Part shown: piece by piece, positions 1 through 12,700 of the stretch | Layout of the letters: the number at the start of each line of letters is the position of its first letter | How positions within the stretch are numbered: the stretch's first letter is position 1 | NCBI GenBank assembly: GCA_019914995.1 | Contig: CM034128.1 | Span: 9,641,501-9,705,500 of the forward strand | Direction: 5' to 3' | From: Acanthochlamys bracteata | Lineage: Eukaryota; Streptophyta; Magnoliopsida; Pandanales; Velloziaceae | DNA length: 64,000 nucleotides | Made by a program: the position numbers and the translations under genes | The notes under the pieces: generated by a model | Database searches by the model: none | The model's input: only the letters and a program-made list of their open reading frames with translations | Told to the model about the DNA's origin: nothing

Positions 1-3000
1 GCTAAAATGGGATCCCAAGTACTGGTCCCTTTCTGAGGGTCCGAAGTTTCTCACTGACACCTCAAATTGATGGGTGATTTGGGGCAGGTGCGCTACTTTT
101 TTATCACACTTTTCGTGAGTTTATGCTGTAAAGGTGAACCTTGAAGTGTATTTTGCTACGGATTGTGCAGTGCTGTTTTCTGTTTTTGGAATTTGTTGGT
201 TTTGTTTATGCATTATATTAGTCCGAATGAAGTACAACCCTTGAGATGAGATTCCATCAAAGCAGTCATGGCAAAGGCAAATGTCGCTGTTAACCTCATT
301 GGTTTCAGTCTATTTTTTTACATATCTGGATCGGCACATATTTAGAACATTAATGAGTTGTATGTCTTTGCTCATAGGAGGGGAATATGAAACCAGAAAT
401 TATGGCTTGAACAAGCAAACTATACCCTGGCAGAGCAGCTTGCGCTGGTATGCTTCTGCATGTTATAATCTGATTACTTACCAATCTAATGAAGAAAATG
501 AGCGTTGCACATATTCATTCTTTTTGACACTACTAGTGGTTGTTTTCAGTTGTCCTATCGACCTCTTAAATTCAACCAGTGCTGATGTTTGTTGGGGTTT
601 ATGAGTAATCATCATCTTTCACAAAATTTAGTTTGATGGAAGCTCCAGATACGACCAACCTAGCCAACAGTTGTGCCATATCTACTTGAATGTAACAAGA
701 ATTCATAGCAAACCAACAGAATTCTATAATGGTAGCATGGAAAAACTGTCAGAGTTAAGACATAAATTTCAGCTTTAATTCGCAGTGGCTTTTTTAGGCG
801 TGCTCAAGGAACCACTATTGAGTTGCATGGAAAAATAACAAAGTACAGCAGTTTGTATAAAATGTTTAGATTATGGTAAACTAATTTGGCATACGACAAT
901 GAACTTCGCATGAATGTTAAGATGAGGAGTTGGACTTGCAGGTGATGGAGAATAAGCCTTTTCTCATCCTGTGGGAATGCATTATAATGTATGGGCTTTT
1001 TATTATAAGAATACAAGAGAAGTGTGACTTTAGTCTAGAAATAAAAGGTCAAATAGGTTGAATGTGATGGAATTGGGAGTAAAGTGCAATGTACCAGTAT
1101 ATCAAGCAAGTTTTAGCTTACCTGAATGTATAATTCCTTTGATATTTACCTTTCTTATTTTTGTTTATATATATGTATATTTTTCTGGTTTGCTTTGCAG
1201 TTGAACGCAATACTTCAAGAATTCATATTATTACTTTTTGTTTACAGGGGATGTGACTATAAAGATTGTAGTAAAGGATGCATTGTGTTGTTGGGCACTC
1301 TGTTGTGCATTTTATCAATAAAACTAGCACATGTTCCCTTGTGTTGAAAGTATATACGTCAGTCATGCAGATTGCTTAAAGAGCATGGTGGCATAATAAG
1401 ATTTATACAAGCTTCTTGCTTAGGTGCATCCCCATCATCTCCTTAAGAATGTTGAGAGCAAAGGCAGCTGCAGTGGAAGCTGTATTAAGAGAATTTCCTG
1501 AGGTCAGTATGGTGATGACCTACCTTTTTGTTATTGACGATATTGTCATGTGCTGCAAATAGGAGAAAGTGTTGGGTCCATAAAATTCTGATGATTCTAT
1601 TTTTTGGTTTGATGAAGAATTCTTCCATTTTTTAATAATCAATGTTTATTTGTCCCCATATCTTCAGTAATCAATATCTTAACATTTTGTGAATAATGAA
1701 ATGAACACAGCTAATGTTTTCTTTTCTGATTATCTACTTTGTGATCTTTAGACCACTGTATGAAGCCTGGCACCTTAATCGGCACTGAAGATAGAATTAT
1801 AAATAGATGGGCACAGCTTGCAAAGAAGCAGGTTTCCTACCAATTATTGGAAACGGATCTACAAAGTTTCTATTTCATGCCTTTAGTTTCCAATATAAAC
1901 CGTTTTGGACACTGACAGTAGTTTTTCAGACATAGTAGCTGTTATCATAATTACACTGTGGGTGAGATTTGCAGAATTAAAACCAGTTTGGGTTATAGAT
2001 GTGGCTTCAGCAATTGTATCTTCCTTGAAAGATGATGATTCAGTACGCTCAAGATCTATGAGCTAGGTGGGTTGGAGATTTTCACCGTCCATGAACTGGT
2101 AGTTATGCCTTATTGACCTTTTAGTGTCTTAGCAAATAATAACGGAGGAATAAGGAGGTCTTTGGATTTTTAAGTAAAGAAGCTTATTTTTTGCCTCTTT
2201 ATGAAGTTCATAAAGAGTTCTTATCATAATCTGGTTGTTGCATTCGCTTGTAGCCTTAGTTAATGTATGAAACGATCCGTGAATAGCCACTATATGTGAA
2301 GGTTCCTTTTCCTGTTGCTGAATAGACAACTACACAATTTAATCCTGCTTCATGTCTGAAAAAATTGTGACCTTTTAGTGTCTTAACAAATAATAACGGA
2401 GGAATAAGGAGGTCTTTGGATTTTTAAGTAAAGAAGCTTATTTTTTGCCTCTTTATGAAGTTCATAAAGAGTTCTTATCATAATCTGGTTGTTGCATTCG
2501 CTTGTAGCCTTAGTTAATGTATGAAACGATCCGTGAATGGCCACTATATGTGAAGGTTCCTTTTCCTGTTGCTGAATAGACAACTACACAATTTAATCCT
2601 GCTTCATGTCTGAAAAAATTATGACCTTTTAGTGTCTTAACAAATAATAACGGAGGAATAAGGAGGTCTTTGGATTTTTAAGTAAAGAAGCTTATTTTTT
2701 GCCTCTTTATGAAGTTCATAAAGAGTTCTTATCATAATCTGGTTGTTGCATTCGCTTGTAGCCTTAGTTAATGTATGAAACGATCCGTGAATGGCCACTA
2801 TATGTGAAGGTTCCTTTTCCTGTCGCCGAATAGACAACTACACAAAATTTAATCCTGCTTCATGTCTGAAAAAATTATGTACTAATGTTATGTTCTATAA
2901 TGCGAAGGCACTTACGTCCCCTGGGGATTTGTTACTAAATAAAGTCCCATGCCCTTCATCAACCCTGACTTTTTGAATCTGGATCAAATCAAGGCACTTA

Positions 3001-3360
3001 CTGTGGTCTCAAGTGGTCTCTGAAAATGGTATGCTGTGGTAACAATTTGGTTCCGCATCTCCTTGCAGCTCCAGGTTTCTAACTTGTGTGTTGTGTACAT
3101 GCAGCTCTAACATTTAACGATTAGGCCTTGCTCAGCACAAATTGAAGGGGTACCCCGTAAAATATCTCGTCTACTATTGCAAAGGTGGGCTAGCATTTGG
3201 CTCTACCATTAGCGAAAGGGTGCAGGCCCAGAATATTGTGTCGAAGCTTGTACATGCGGTAACTGGTAAGCCCCTTGCGAAACTGTTATTTCACGCCAGA
3301 CCGCGGTCCAGGCCTAGGTGGCTACTTTATTTATACCAGCAAAATTCTTTCATTTCATAA
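1..3360 (+). pseudogene. Decayed NDUFA9-type (complex I 39-kDa subunit) gene
   Basis: The intact gene encodes a mitochondrial complex I accessory subunit of the atypical short-chain dehydrogenase family. Here only fragments read through, in order: AKMGSQVLVPF and HLKLMGDLGQ near 1-88, MKYNP and VMAKANVAVNLIG at about 228-302, EYETRNYG near 388, an almost clean stretch at 1372-1502 (HGGIIRFIQ, LRAKAAAVEAVLREFPE), IGTEDRI near 1775, LPIIGNGSTKF near 1835, WVIDVASAIVSSLKDDD near 1990, IYELGGLEIFTVHEL near 2055, LMYETIREWP in three tandem units, LNKVPCP near 2933, NLDQIKALT near 2977, and HKLKGYPV then GSTISERV at 3137-3220. Fragments are separated by intron-like DNA, so this is a duplicated rather than a reverse-transcribed copy. 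It is disrupted: a stop follows VLVPF, reading frames jump between NYG and the following segment and between PCP and NLDQ, and a stop follows PVAE in every repeat unit. The N-terminus lies outside the window. Confidence 0.85.
2115..2876 (+). repeat. Three tandem 254-bp units, each carrying one NDUFA9 exon
   Basis: Three near-identical units begin at 2115, 2369 and 2623 (period 254). Each holds intron-like sequence followed by a segment encoding LMYETIREWPLYVKVPFPVAE-like sequence and a TAG. Unit 1 has TAG where units 2 and 3 have the TGG of REWP; unit 3 differs at a few bases near PVAE. The near-identity means the amplification is young compared with the decay of the surrounding pseudogene. 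Confidence 0.95.
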
Positions 3361-3577
3361 TAAGTCAACAACATGACAGGAAAGATTGTCGAGTCTTTTC
3401 CCTCTTGTTCGATGTAGTGTGCGGCATTCCAGTGTCGTGCTCTGGTAAAGAAAGAGCGTAATCTGGAGCCGGAATTTGATTTTGCTCTGGCAAAATACGC
3501 CCACTTGCAATACCGTTATTGCTTCTCACGGTAATCTCATAACTGCCATACAACAACAACAACAAATTAGGAGATGT

Positions 3578-3796
3578 TTTAGAGTGTTTTTAAAAAAAAT
3601 TCCGAAGTAAAAATATTAATTTTTTTAAATGAAATTATTTTTTTACCTATAAAAATAAGTAATAATAAAATTTTATAATATAATTTTTTTTTTATTTTTT
3701 AAATTTAAAAAATCATAAAATATTATAAGATTTATATAAATATAACAAATATTAGAATAAAAAAAGTTGAAATTTTTTTTTAAACACCACTTAAAT
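3578..3796. repeat. MITE-like AT-rich block
   Basis: The left end (GTGTTTTTAAAAAAAATT, near 3583) and the reverse complement of the right end (GTGGTGTTTAAAAAAAATT, near 3770-3790) are similar, giving imperfect terminal inverted repeats around about 200 bp of A/T. Similar AT blocks bounded by AGTGCTTTTT- or GCGCTTTAA-like ends occur near 26577 and 61735. A non-autonomous DNA transposon is a plausible reading, but low complexity makes it uncertain. Confidence 0.3.
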
Positions 3797-4415
3797 TTTT
3801 ATTTCATTTTAGTAGAGTCGGCTAATGTCGTAGCTGCCATATTTTCTTAAATAAGTCACATACTGACCATGAAAATAGCATATAAATAAATGTGCTAAAA
3901 AGATTATTGTGTCAAGTAATATTGCTTTGTGGAGGGTTTGGTTGTATGAATTTGTACATTCTTCCCTTTTCTTCTTCCGTATTTTGAACATAAGCTTTCC
4001 AGTTTACCAACAACTTCGCAGCTGAAGTTCTGATTGAGTACTCCTTAAATTTTGTGGTAACAATTTCTGTTTTTCTCATAGTTCGATAAATTTTGTTTTT
4101 AGCTAGTGGGTCTGCGCGTCTATCTGATATTCTACTGCTCTATGGGCATGCTTGCTAGTCTTATCACTGTTTTTATTTTATTTTAATTTTTAGTTTCTCA
4201 GTAAAATATTATTTTGAATTAAAAAAAAATTTAAAAATATAGATGAATTATGTGTCATGTATTTTTATATAAATAATATTCATTTTATTAAGTAAAAAAG
4301 TTAAGTTCGTATTTCAAAAATAATGTCTTCAAAATTTATAATTTAAAACATTTTTAAATGTCTCTATATTTATATATATATCACGTAGTTAAGTATGCTG
4401 TTGAGTTTTGGTATT

Positions 4416-4460
4416 TTGTTGTTGTTGTTGTTGTTGTTGTTATTATTATTATTATTATTA
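4416..4460. repeat. Compound microsatellite (TTG)n(TTA)n
   Basis: About eight TTG units pass directly into about seven TTA units. No gene overlaps. Confidence 0.95.
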
Positions 4461-6466
4461 CTTTTTTATTATTATCGTTTTGAAAAAAGCAAGCAATTTT
4501 TCATCCCAAGTGGAAGAAAAAGTAGTTTTTTTTGCGGCTCCAAAGTGGTACCTCCCAATCAAAATGAACTCCAGACAACAACAAGAACCAATATACAAAC
4601 TTTAGTTGGTTCGTCTTGACTTTCATGTCTTATCTCTTAACCGAAAACCGAGGCCTAATTAATGCCTAATTAAACCATATATGACTTTAGATTAGAAGTA
4701 GTCTAAGTGTCTAACGAAGTAATGAAACTTGTTTATTAGTTATTACAGCATATAGAATCTTTTATGTAGTTTGAAACTGTCATATAATCTGAAACCAAAC
4801 ATCAGTCGAATGTTTAATTGTAAAGTTATTGTCATAAATTGAACCATTCAATTAATCTCGGGATTTTGGGTAGCCGTTTTAAGTCGATCGCAATCAATCG
4901 ATCTCCATAATCGAATGATCAAGATTGCACCGCAGGGTGAGATGAGTTCATCCCACCGTTGCATCTCATCGAGTGACCGCGTCGGCGCAGGGCAACAACG
5001 TGCCCGTGACGCGCCAGAGAGGGTAATGAAATATTCTTATTCGTGATACAAACGTACGAAACGTTTGTTGTGGTACCTACCAAAACTTGATCGTGGAGGT
5101 TAGGTTGATCGGATCCTGACCGTTTGATCTTCGTTGAGGGAAACACGAAAAGGTACCACTTAAATTTTTATGAGGTATTCTTTATGTTGTTGTTTTCTGA
5201 AAAAAGTTAAAGCGAGTTTTGTAGAATGGTTTCCGCGTTTTCTGGAGAATGACCATATTAACCTTTTCATAGGATTCTTAATTACAGATATGCCATTATT
5301 GATTAGAGAACAGTTCAACAATTTGTATACGTGCTGCCAATGTAGTATTATTTCTGCCATTCAAAAATAGTATATATATTTAGATTTGTAATCAGTAATA
5401 CATTTCTTAATCGTAAGATGCATATCCACAACATAGTTTCAGATCGCTGTAATATTTATTATATTAGAAAATATCTGTATAAATTAATCTTTGCAAATGA
5501 GTTGATTGCTATTTAATCCTTGCGCTAGGCTGCTAGCTTCCTTTTTGAGTTGCATTAAATCAGTGGTTTAACTAATTGCGGGACAACATAAAATATGAAT
5601 GATGTTATTGAACATGGCGGAACATGAGATGGTGGAGACCACGAGAAACTAGTCCTCTAAAATAAGGAAATTCACAGGCATTTTTCAATTTGAGTTGATC
5701 ACTTTATTCTTTATGAAAAATGGTACCAACTTTTACTAGTCGTGCTTTTGCATTGCATCAAATAATGTGAATTAACTATTTGAATCTTGCTAAGAATTTT
5801 TTTTCAATAATTTTTGAATTCTGACGGAAAAATTATCGAGATAATTTGTTAAAAAGTTCATGTTGGAAGAAAATATTGGTGTTAATTACGTGATTAATGT
5901 GAACCAACTTTCAGCAACAAATTTTGAGAAGTATGTTTATCAATTTTAATGAAACATAACAGTATAACACGTAGATAAGCTTTTAAATATTTCTCATAAT
6001 GTCCTTATTCTACAGGCGCCAGTCGCGCCACAGCCGAGTCATTCCCAAAATACCCACCCGTTTTACCGCGTAATTCACGTTGATGGCAGCCGTCATAATT
6101 TTAAACAACATAAAGGGTGTATTTGGAAATACTTAGAGCTGTTTTACAATACATGTATGTTATTTAATCTGATCGATGAGCTTAAGGAAGCTAATTAAAT
6201 TAAGTTTTTCGTGTACGTATCGTTTCCCAAAGCTCGTGAACTCCCAAAAAAAAAAAAAAAATAAAAAGAAACCGAAAACCCAACGAGCGAACAAGAACAA
6301 GGAAAGATAGATCAAAGAGAACAAGAAGCGAAGGAATTAAAAAGGAAGAAGAATAAACAACAAATTTTCAAGAACAATCGAGGAGAAAAATAGCAGAAGG
6401 AAATTGAAGCAGACGGAGAGAAATTGGAGGGATTGAGGCAATCTGAAAGAAAGTCTCATAGCTCTG

Positions 6467-6486
6467 TCCCTCTCTCTCTCTCTCTC
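6467..6486. repeat. CT-repeat in the probable myosin 5' leader
   Basis: A run of CT dinucleotides about 300 bases upstream of the myosin start codon, within the probable 5' untranslated exon. Pyrimidine-rich runs are common in plant leaders; the transcription start itself cannot be read from the sequence. Confidence 0.7.
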
Positions 6487-6785
6487 AAAATTTCGGCTGG
6501 AAGAAGGATTGAACCAGTGGAGAGAGGGAGGGAGCCGTTTTGTTGGTACCGCTGGTCGAGTTTTCAACGGATCTCGCTTTGACTTGGAATTCAGAACGGT
6601 TTGCATTGCTGCATTCGGAGAAATCTGGACGGAAACGAGCAAGATTGGATTTCTGATTCCCTAAAAAGCAAATTTATCGTTTTTCGAACGGAATATTAGG
6701 GGTTTGGAAGCAGTTCGCAGGTTTTTCTGATGCTTTTGTTGGATTCAAGGAGCGCGTTGAGTTTGTGACGTAATTGGTGCTTACA

Positions 6786-9700
6786 ATGGTATGTTGTTTA
6801 CCGGCTTGAACGAATATTTGTTGCTTTTTGCTCCATGGCTTTATTTTTCTTAATTCTGCATTTGTTTCTTATTAGTTTTTGGTTAATTTAAGAAACTCGA
6901 AGCAATTGGAAACAGCAGAAAACTGAATCAAGAGTAATTTTCTTAGGATTTCAATTCTTTTCAAGTATTTTCAGCAATTTATGGAATCTTAAACTGTTGG
7001 GTTTGAGATGGTTGAGGTGCAAGAAGGAAATATTCATTTACTGAAATTGAAGGTTGCTGCTTAGTAATGAATTTTGGATGTAGTTGCAGCTCAGAATTGC
7101 CTGCATTGCATGTGTTTTTACATAATGTTGTTTATGGTTGAATGTAGTAATGGCATTCACTTTCTTGCAGGTTGCTTCTAATAGTGTAGTTGTAGGAACC
7201 CAAGTCTGGGTTGAAGATCCTGATGAGGCTTGGATAGATGGTGAAGTGGTGGGGGTAGATGGCGATGCAATTAAAATCAATACGACGTTAGGAAAAGAGG
7301 TAACTTTTACAATCGAGATGCCTTGCTTTAATTTTCTTGACATGTTTGTGGAACAGTTATTTGATTCTTCTTTATCTTTGTTACGCTTTATAATTGGTTT
7401 TGTTTCAGTATCCTTCTCCTTTTCTCTTCTTCTTTGTAGGTTACTGCCAAACTGTCCCATGTATATCCCAAGGACCCTGAAGCACCGCCATGTGGTGTTG
7501 ATGATATGACGAAGCTGGCTTACTTGCATGAACCAGGAGTGCTACAAAACTTGAAGTCACGATATGACATAAACGAAATATATGTGAGTGTAGCAGAATA
7601 AGTTGTTCCTTCATGTTTATATATTTCTCCTTTGCTATGTTGCACTTGCACAACTTGCAAAGTATTTTGTGACATCGTTGGTTCTCTTAAGATATGTTTT
7701 TCATTAATGTTGGACGTTGTTTTCAAGGTCTACCTGTCTATGTTTAGATGCATTTGGCTAGTAGCCTTAGTAGGGCATTGTTTTTCTTTTTATTTGTCTT
7801 GATGAATTGTTTTACTTGCTAGACTTACACTGGAAACATATTGATTGCTGTGAATCCGTTTAGAAAGCTGCCTCACCTTTATGATGGGCACATGATGGGT
7901 CAGTATAAGGGTGCTGCACTGGGTGAACTTAACCCCCATCCTTATGCTCTTGCAGATGCTGCCTATAGGTATTTTCTGGTTTTCTCGTATATGTGTTTAA
8001 TTTCTGAATATCTGTTCATGCAGTAGCATAAATAGCTCTTTGGGAACACAGGTTAATGATGAATGAAGAGAAGAGTCAGTCAATTTTAGTAAGTGGAGAA
8101 AGTGGAGCAGGTAAAACTGAAAGCACCAAATTGCTCATGCGCTACCTTGCGTACATGGGAGGTAGAGCTGCTGGTGGGGGCAGAACGGTGGAGCAACAAG
8201 TGCTGGAGGTAAGCTACAAGTATCTCCTGCAGCCCATGGTTTTGATTTTTGGTTTTCAAGGGTTATTGATCTTGGACCATGTGGATTCTTTTTGCTTCCA
8301 ACTGATATACACTGGCTTATCGTCTGTAGTCAAATCCTGTTTTGGAGGCATTTGGGAATGCAAAGACAGTCAGAAACAATAACTCAAGGTCAGGAATCTA
8401 TAGATTGTGTTTCCCAATTCTTTTGCTTTGATATTTTTGTATTTCGTCACCTAGTGTAGTTTCACATTGATGCTCAATGCATGCCATTTTGTGTATTAGC
8501 CGCTTTGGCAAATTCGTGGAGCTTCAGTTTGACCAGAGGGGAAAGATTTCAGGAGCCGCCATCAGAACTTACTTACTTGAAAGGTCACGTGTATGCCAAG
8601 TCTCTGATCCCGAGAGAAACTACCATTGCTTTTACATGCTCTGCGCTGCCCCAAAGGAGGTAAACTGCTCTTCATTACCAAATTTTTATGATTCATTTTT
8701 TATCTTTTACAAAGTGAGTTATATGTTAGGCTTTGTTTAATATTTGTACAGTTTGCACTTATGTAACATATTACTAACGATTCTATCCATCACGTAAGCC
8801 TACAGGTTTTCTACTTATCATATTGTATGTTCTCTCTGATGCAGATGTGGTTGTTTCATTGGTTGTGGTGTATCATTGCAATTTAGAAGATAATTTAGTA
8901 ACTTGATTGTGTGATCTTATTTTTGAAATAAGATTAAATATGTGAAGGCCATTCTTCAGTATTGGTCATATGCTTCTCCTGTAAAGGCACATCAGAGAAA
9001 AGAGGAGGGATAACATGAGAACAGGGCTGAATGGTTCTAGCCAGGTGCACCCTATTTCATAAAAGGGAGCATCTTGACAATTAAATGAATAACTTTTACT
9101 TGCCTAAGATAATTTTTTGAGACCTCTCTACAGTTCCTATAACAACAATTGCTGGTAATTAAGATTAATATATAGACAGGATAAGGAAAAAAAATTATCT
9201 TAATGTCAATCTCCTTCAGTAACTGCCGGCTTGATTGTGTTATATGGTGTCTGGGAGTTCCCTTTTTTCTTCATAATGGAGAGTCAGATGTATGCTTGGT
9301 TTAATGTAAAGTGCTTCACTTCGAAATATTTAGAGCTACATTATCACGCAATGTGTCACCGTTGAATATCCCTTTACTTTTCCTTTCAATGGTGTGGTTT
9401 CTCAAGAAAAGATCCCGTTGAGTCTTAAAATTTGTTTTATGAATTGTGTTAATGGATATTCATCTTTCAGGATGTTGAGAAATATAAACTGGGAGATCCC
9501 AGAACATTTCATTACCTCAACCAGTCTAATTGCTTTGAGCTTGATGGAGTAAATGATTCAAAGGAGTACCTGGACACTAGAAGGGCTATGGATATTGTTG
9601 GAATCAGCTCTGATGAACAGGTAGAATGTGGGGAATTAAGATCATCTACTCACACTTGTTCTTCATTCTTCTTACTATCTTTTGCTTTTCATTATAATTC

Positions 9701-12700
9701 TTTTGGATTTTTTTGGCATAATATTTTATTCATTCAGGATGCAATATTTCGAGTTGTGGCAGCTATTCTGCATTTAGGAAACATAGAATTTGCTGATGGC
9801 AAGGAGCCAGATTCATCTGAACCAAAGGATGAGAAATCTTGGTTGCATTTAAAGACTGCTGCTGAACTTCTAATGTAAAGTATTTCTACAACTGGTCCAT
9901 GTTGAGCTAAAAACATACATTTTTTGAATCTGTACATTTTAATAAAATGAGAATTTTTTTCAGGTGTGATGAGAAGGCCCTTGAAGATTCATTATGTAAG
10001 CGTATAATTGTTACTCGTGATGAGAACATAACAAAAAGCCTCAATCCGGAAGCTGCAACTCTGAGTAGAGATGCTTTGGCAAAAATTGTATATTCAAGGT
10101 TATTTGATTGGTAAGTAGGAATGTGGTTCTTACCAAATGAAATCGGTCTTTTTGAGCATAAAATTTCTGCAGAGGATTTTGCTCATATTGCAATTGGTTA
10201 GTTTCTGCAAGATTTGTTTGCTCCGCAGTATTTATCTGAAATTTTCATTTGCAGGATTGTGAATAAGATCAATAGTTCCATTGGTCAAGATCCTAACTCA
10301 AAGTTACTTATTGGCGTATTGGATATTTATGGCTTTGAGAGTTTTAAGACAAACAGGTGCTTAAGCGGTATGCTTTTTGTGTTTAGTAAAGCAAGGGTTG
10401 ATAAGAATTGGTTTTACATGTGTTTTAAGATGTTCTTCTTTGCTAAAGTCGGAATTCTGATTGAATTATACTTTATAAAATCTTTAACATCTTTTATGTC
10501 ATGCAGTTCACAGAATAAATCCAAGAATTTTGCTCTATCTACTTGTTTTTTGCATTAATTTCTACAATATTATTGTAATAAGTTTCATTTTAATAGTTTG
10601 GTGAAACCTTTTCTGAATTTCGTTGATATGTAAGGTTTATGGCAGCAGTTTTACGAGCTGCTAGATTGAAAGAGGAATGTCGAGTTGCAGACTTTATATC
10701 TGTTGCTATTTTGCTTTAGTCTCATAATTGTTTAGAAAGTTTTAACATTTGCTGAAATGTAGCAATTTTCTTATTTTTGATATCTAGTATCTAGTTAATT
10801 TTTTTGAAATGGGATGCCCAGTTAATACCCTTTCTTTTTGCAGTTTTGAGCAATTTTGCATCAATTTGACAAATGAAAAGCTACAGCAACACTTTAATCA
10901 GGTCGGATTTGCAATTAATTACTTCAACTCTTTCGTTTTCAAATAGGCACACTTGTTACGTCAATGTTAGGATCTGGTTGTGGTTCACTGGCATGAGATT
11001 TTGCAATTCTAATCCATCTATTTTTTTGGAACAGCATGTTTTTAAGATGGAACAGGAAGAGTATACCAAAGAAGAGATTAACTGGAGCTACATTGAATTC
11101 ATTGATAATCAAGATGTGCTTGATCTTATTGAAAAGGTTAGTTTGCTGCTATTTGAATGTCTACTGCAGTTGAGCAATTATGAGCCACTTACATGGTTGA
11201 TGTTTATGGCTCATTAGCTTTAAAATTTTACAATCATTATATATTTACAGTTTGCCCAGTAGGAGAGCGGAGGACCATATTAGCTTGATGGAAAGAGCTA
11301 CTTATGCTTTCTGTGTATTGTTTTATTAAGTTTAGAGTGATTCATGTTTTGCTAACTTACTGCACATGATTTCTTATGTGATTGTATAAGATTCTTTTGA
11401 TTGAGAAGTTGCGGGATGTGGGAGAGTTGTAACACTGGGTTGCATTCCTGGTTGTACTCTGCATCATCAACTTCAAGGTGTCCTTATCAGGCAGAATCTG
11501 GTCTTTCTAAATTAGATCTGCGATCATGGATCAAACGAATTGAAATTGGTATTTCTGTATAAAATGCGGAGAGAGATACCTGTCGTAGATAGTATATGTT
11601 TGACTGATGATTGTTGTGAGCTTGGTATCAAGGATTTTCTTCTAGATTTTAAGGAGAGATAGTGATTGACCTGTGTAATAAGTATCAACTCTCATCAACT
11701 TACATTTTTTGATTGGTTATGATGTGAGTGCCATCATATGCTTGCTAAGCTCTTATTCTTGCTGGTGTTCAGAAACCAGGTGGAATCATTGCGCTGCTGG
11801 ATGAGGCATGGTATGCTCGAGTATATTCTTTTGCACAGTTATCTGTTAATATGAACTTCAACGCATTTTGTTATCCTGTAAGTGACTCACCTTTGTTCCA
11901 TGTCAGTGTTTTGCCAAGATCAACTCATGAAACCTTCGCAACAAAGCTGTACCAGACGTTCAAAGATCATAAAAGGTTCAGCAAGCCAAAACTTGCCCGT
12001 ACTGACTTTACAATCAATCACTATGCTGGTGATGTAAGTAACTTTCTGTTCTTCATTCATATTTGTTAAGTTTGACAATTAGCTGAAAAATGAGTATTCT
12101 CATTTGTCGCAGGTCACATATCAAACAGAGGCTTTCTTGGACAAGAACAAAGATTATGTTGTTGCAGAACATCAGGCACTCTTGTGTGATTCGAAATGTT
12201 CTTTTGTTTCAAGTCTATTTCCACCTCTTCCGGAGGAATCATCCAAATCTTCTAAGTTTTCATCAATTGGCTCGAGATTTAAGGCAATATAGGTTTTTCT
12301 TTTTCGAGAATGATGATACTTAGAATCATATGTTATTCTTTTAAAGTTTGATCTTTCATTGATTTGCAGCAACAATTACAAGCTTTATTAGAAACTTTAA
12401 GTGCCACTGAACCACATTATATTCGCTGTGTGAAACCCAATAATCTTCTCAAGCCAGCAATTTTTGAGAATAAGAATGTCCTTCAGCAACTGCGGTGTGG
12501 GGTAAGTTCTTGCAGTTCCAAGTGACTCTGTCTTTATTCTTTTTATAGCATTATTGATCAGGATTGCTAATGGTCTTTTGTTTAAAAATTTATATCACAA
12601 GGGTGTCATGGAGGCTATTAGAATTAGCTGTGCTGGATATCCAACAAGAAGGGCATTTTATGAGTTTGTAGATCGTTTTGGCATCCTTGCACCTGATATT

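Larger units (their letters stand above)
3361..6240. other. Intergenic, AT-rich, no gene seen
   Basis: Between the NDUFA9 pseudogene and the myosin leader I see only short unsupported reading frames. The interval holds an AT-rich block at about 3578-3796 with weak inverted ends, a TTG/TTA microsatellite at 4416-4460, and long A/T runs. The last few hundred bases probably contain the myosin promoter, but no element could be placed with confidence. Confidence 0.6.

Noticed and set aside
2129-2837. Three identical 66-residue minus-strand reading frames
   Set aside because: They are antisense shadows of the tandem 254-bp units; the plus strand carries the recognisable NDUFA9 exon.
12281-12299. 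GT donor a few bases after the true exon end in myosin
   Set aside because: Using it leaves TAG in frame and separates the conserved SRFK and QQLQ residues; the GC donor fits phase and protein.
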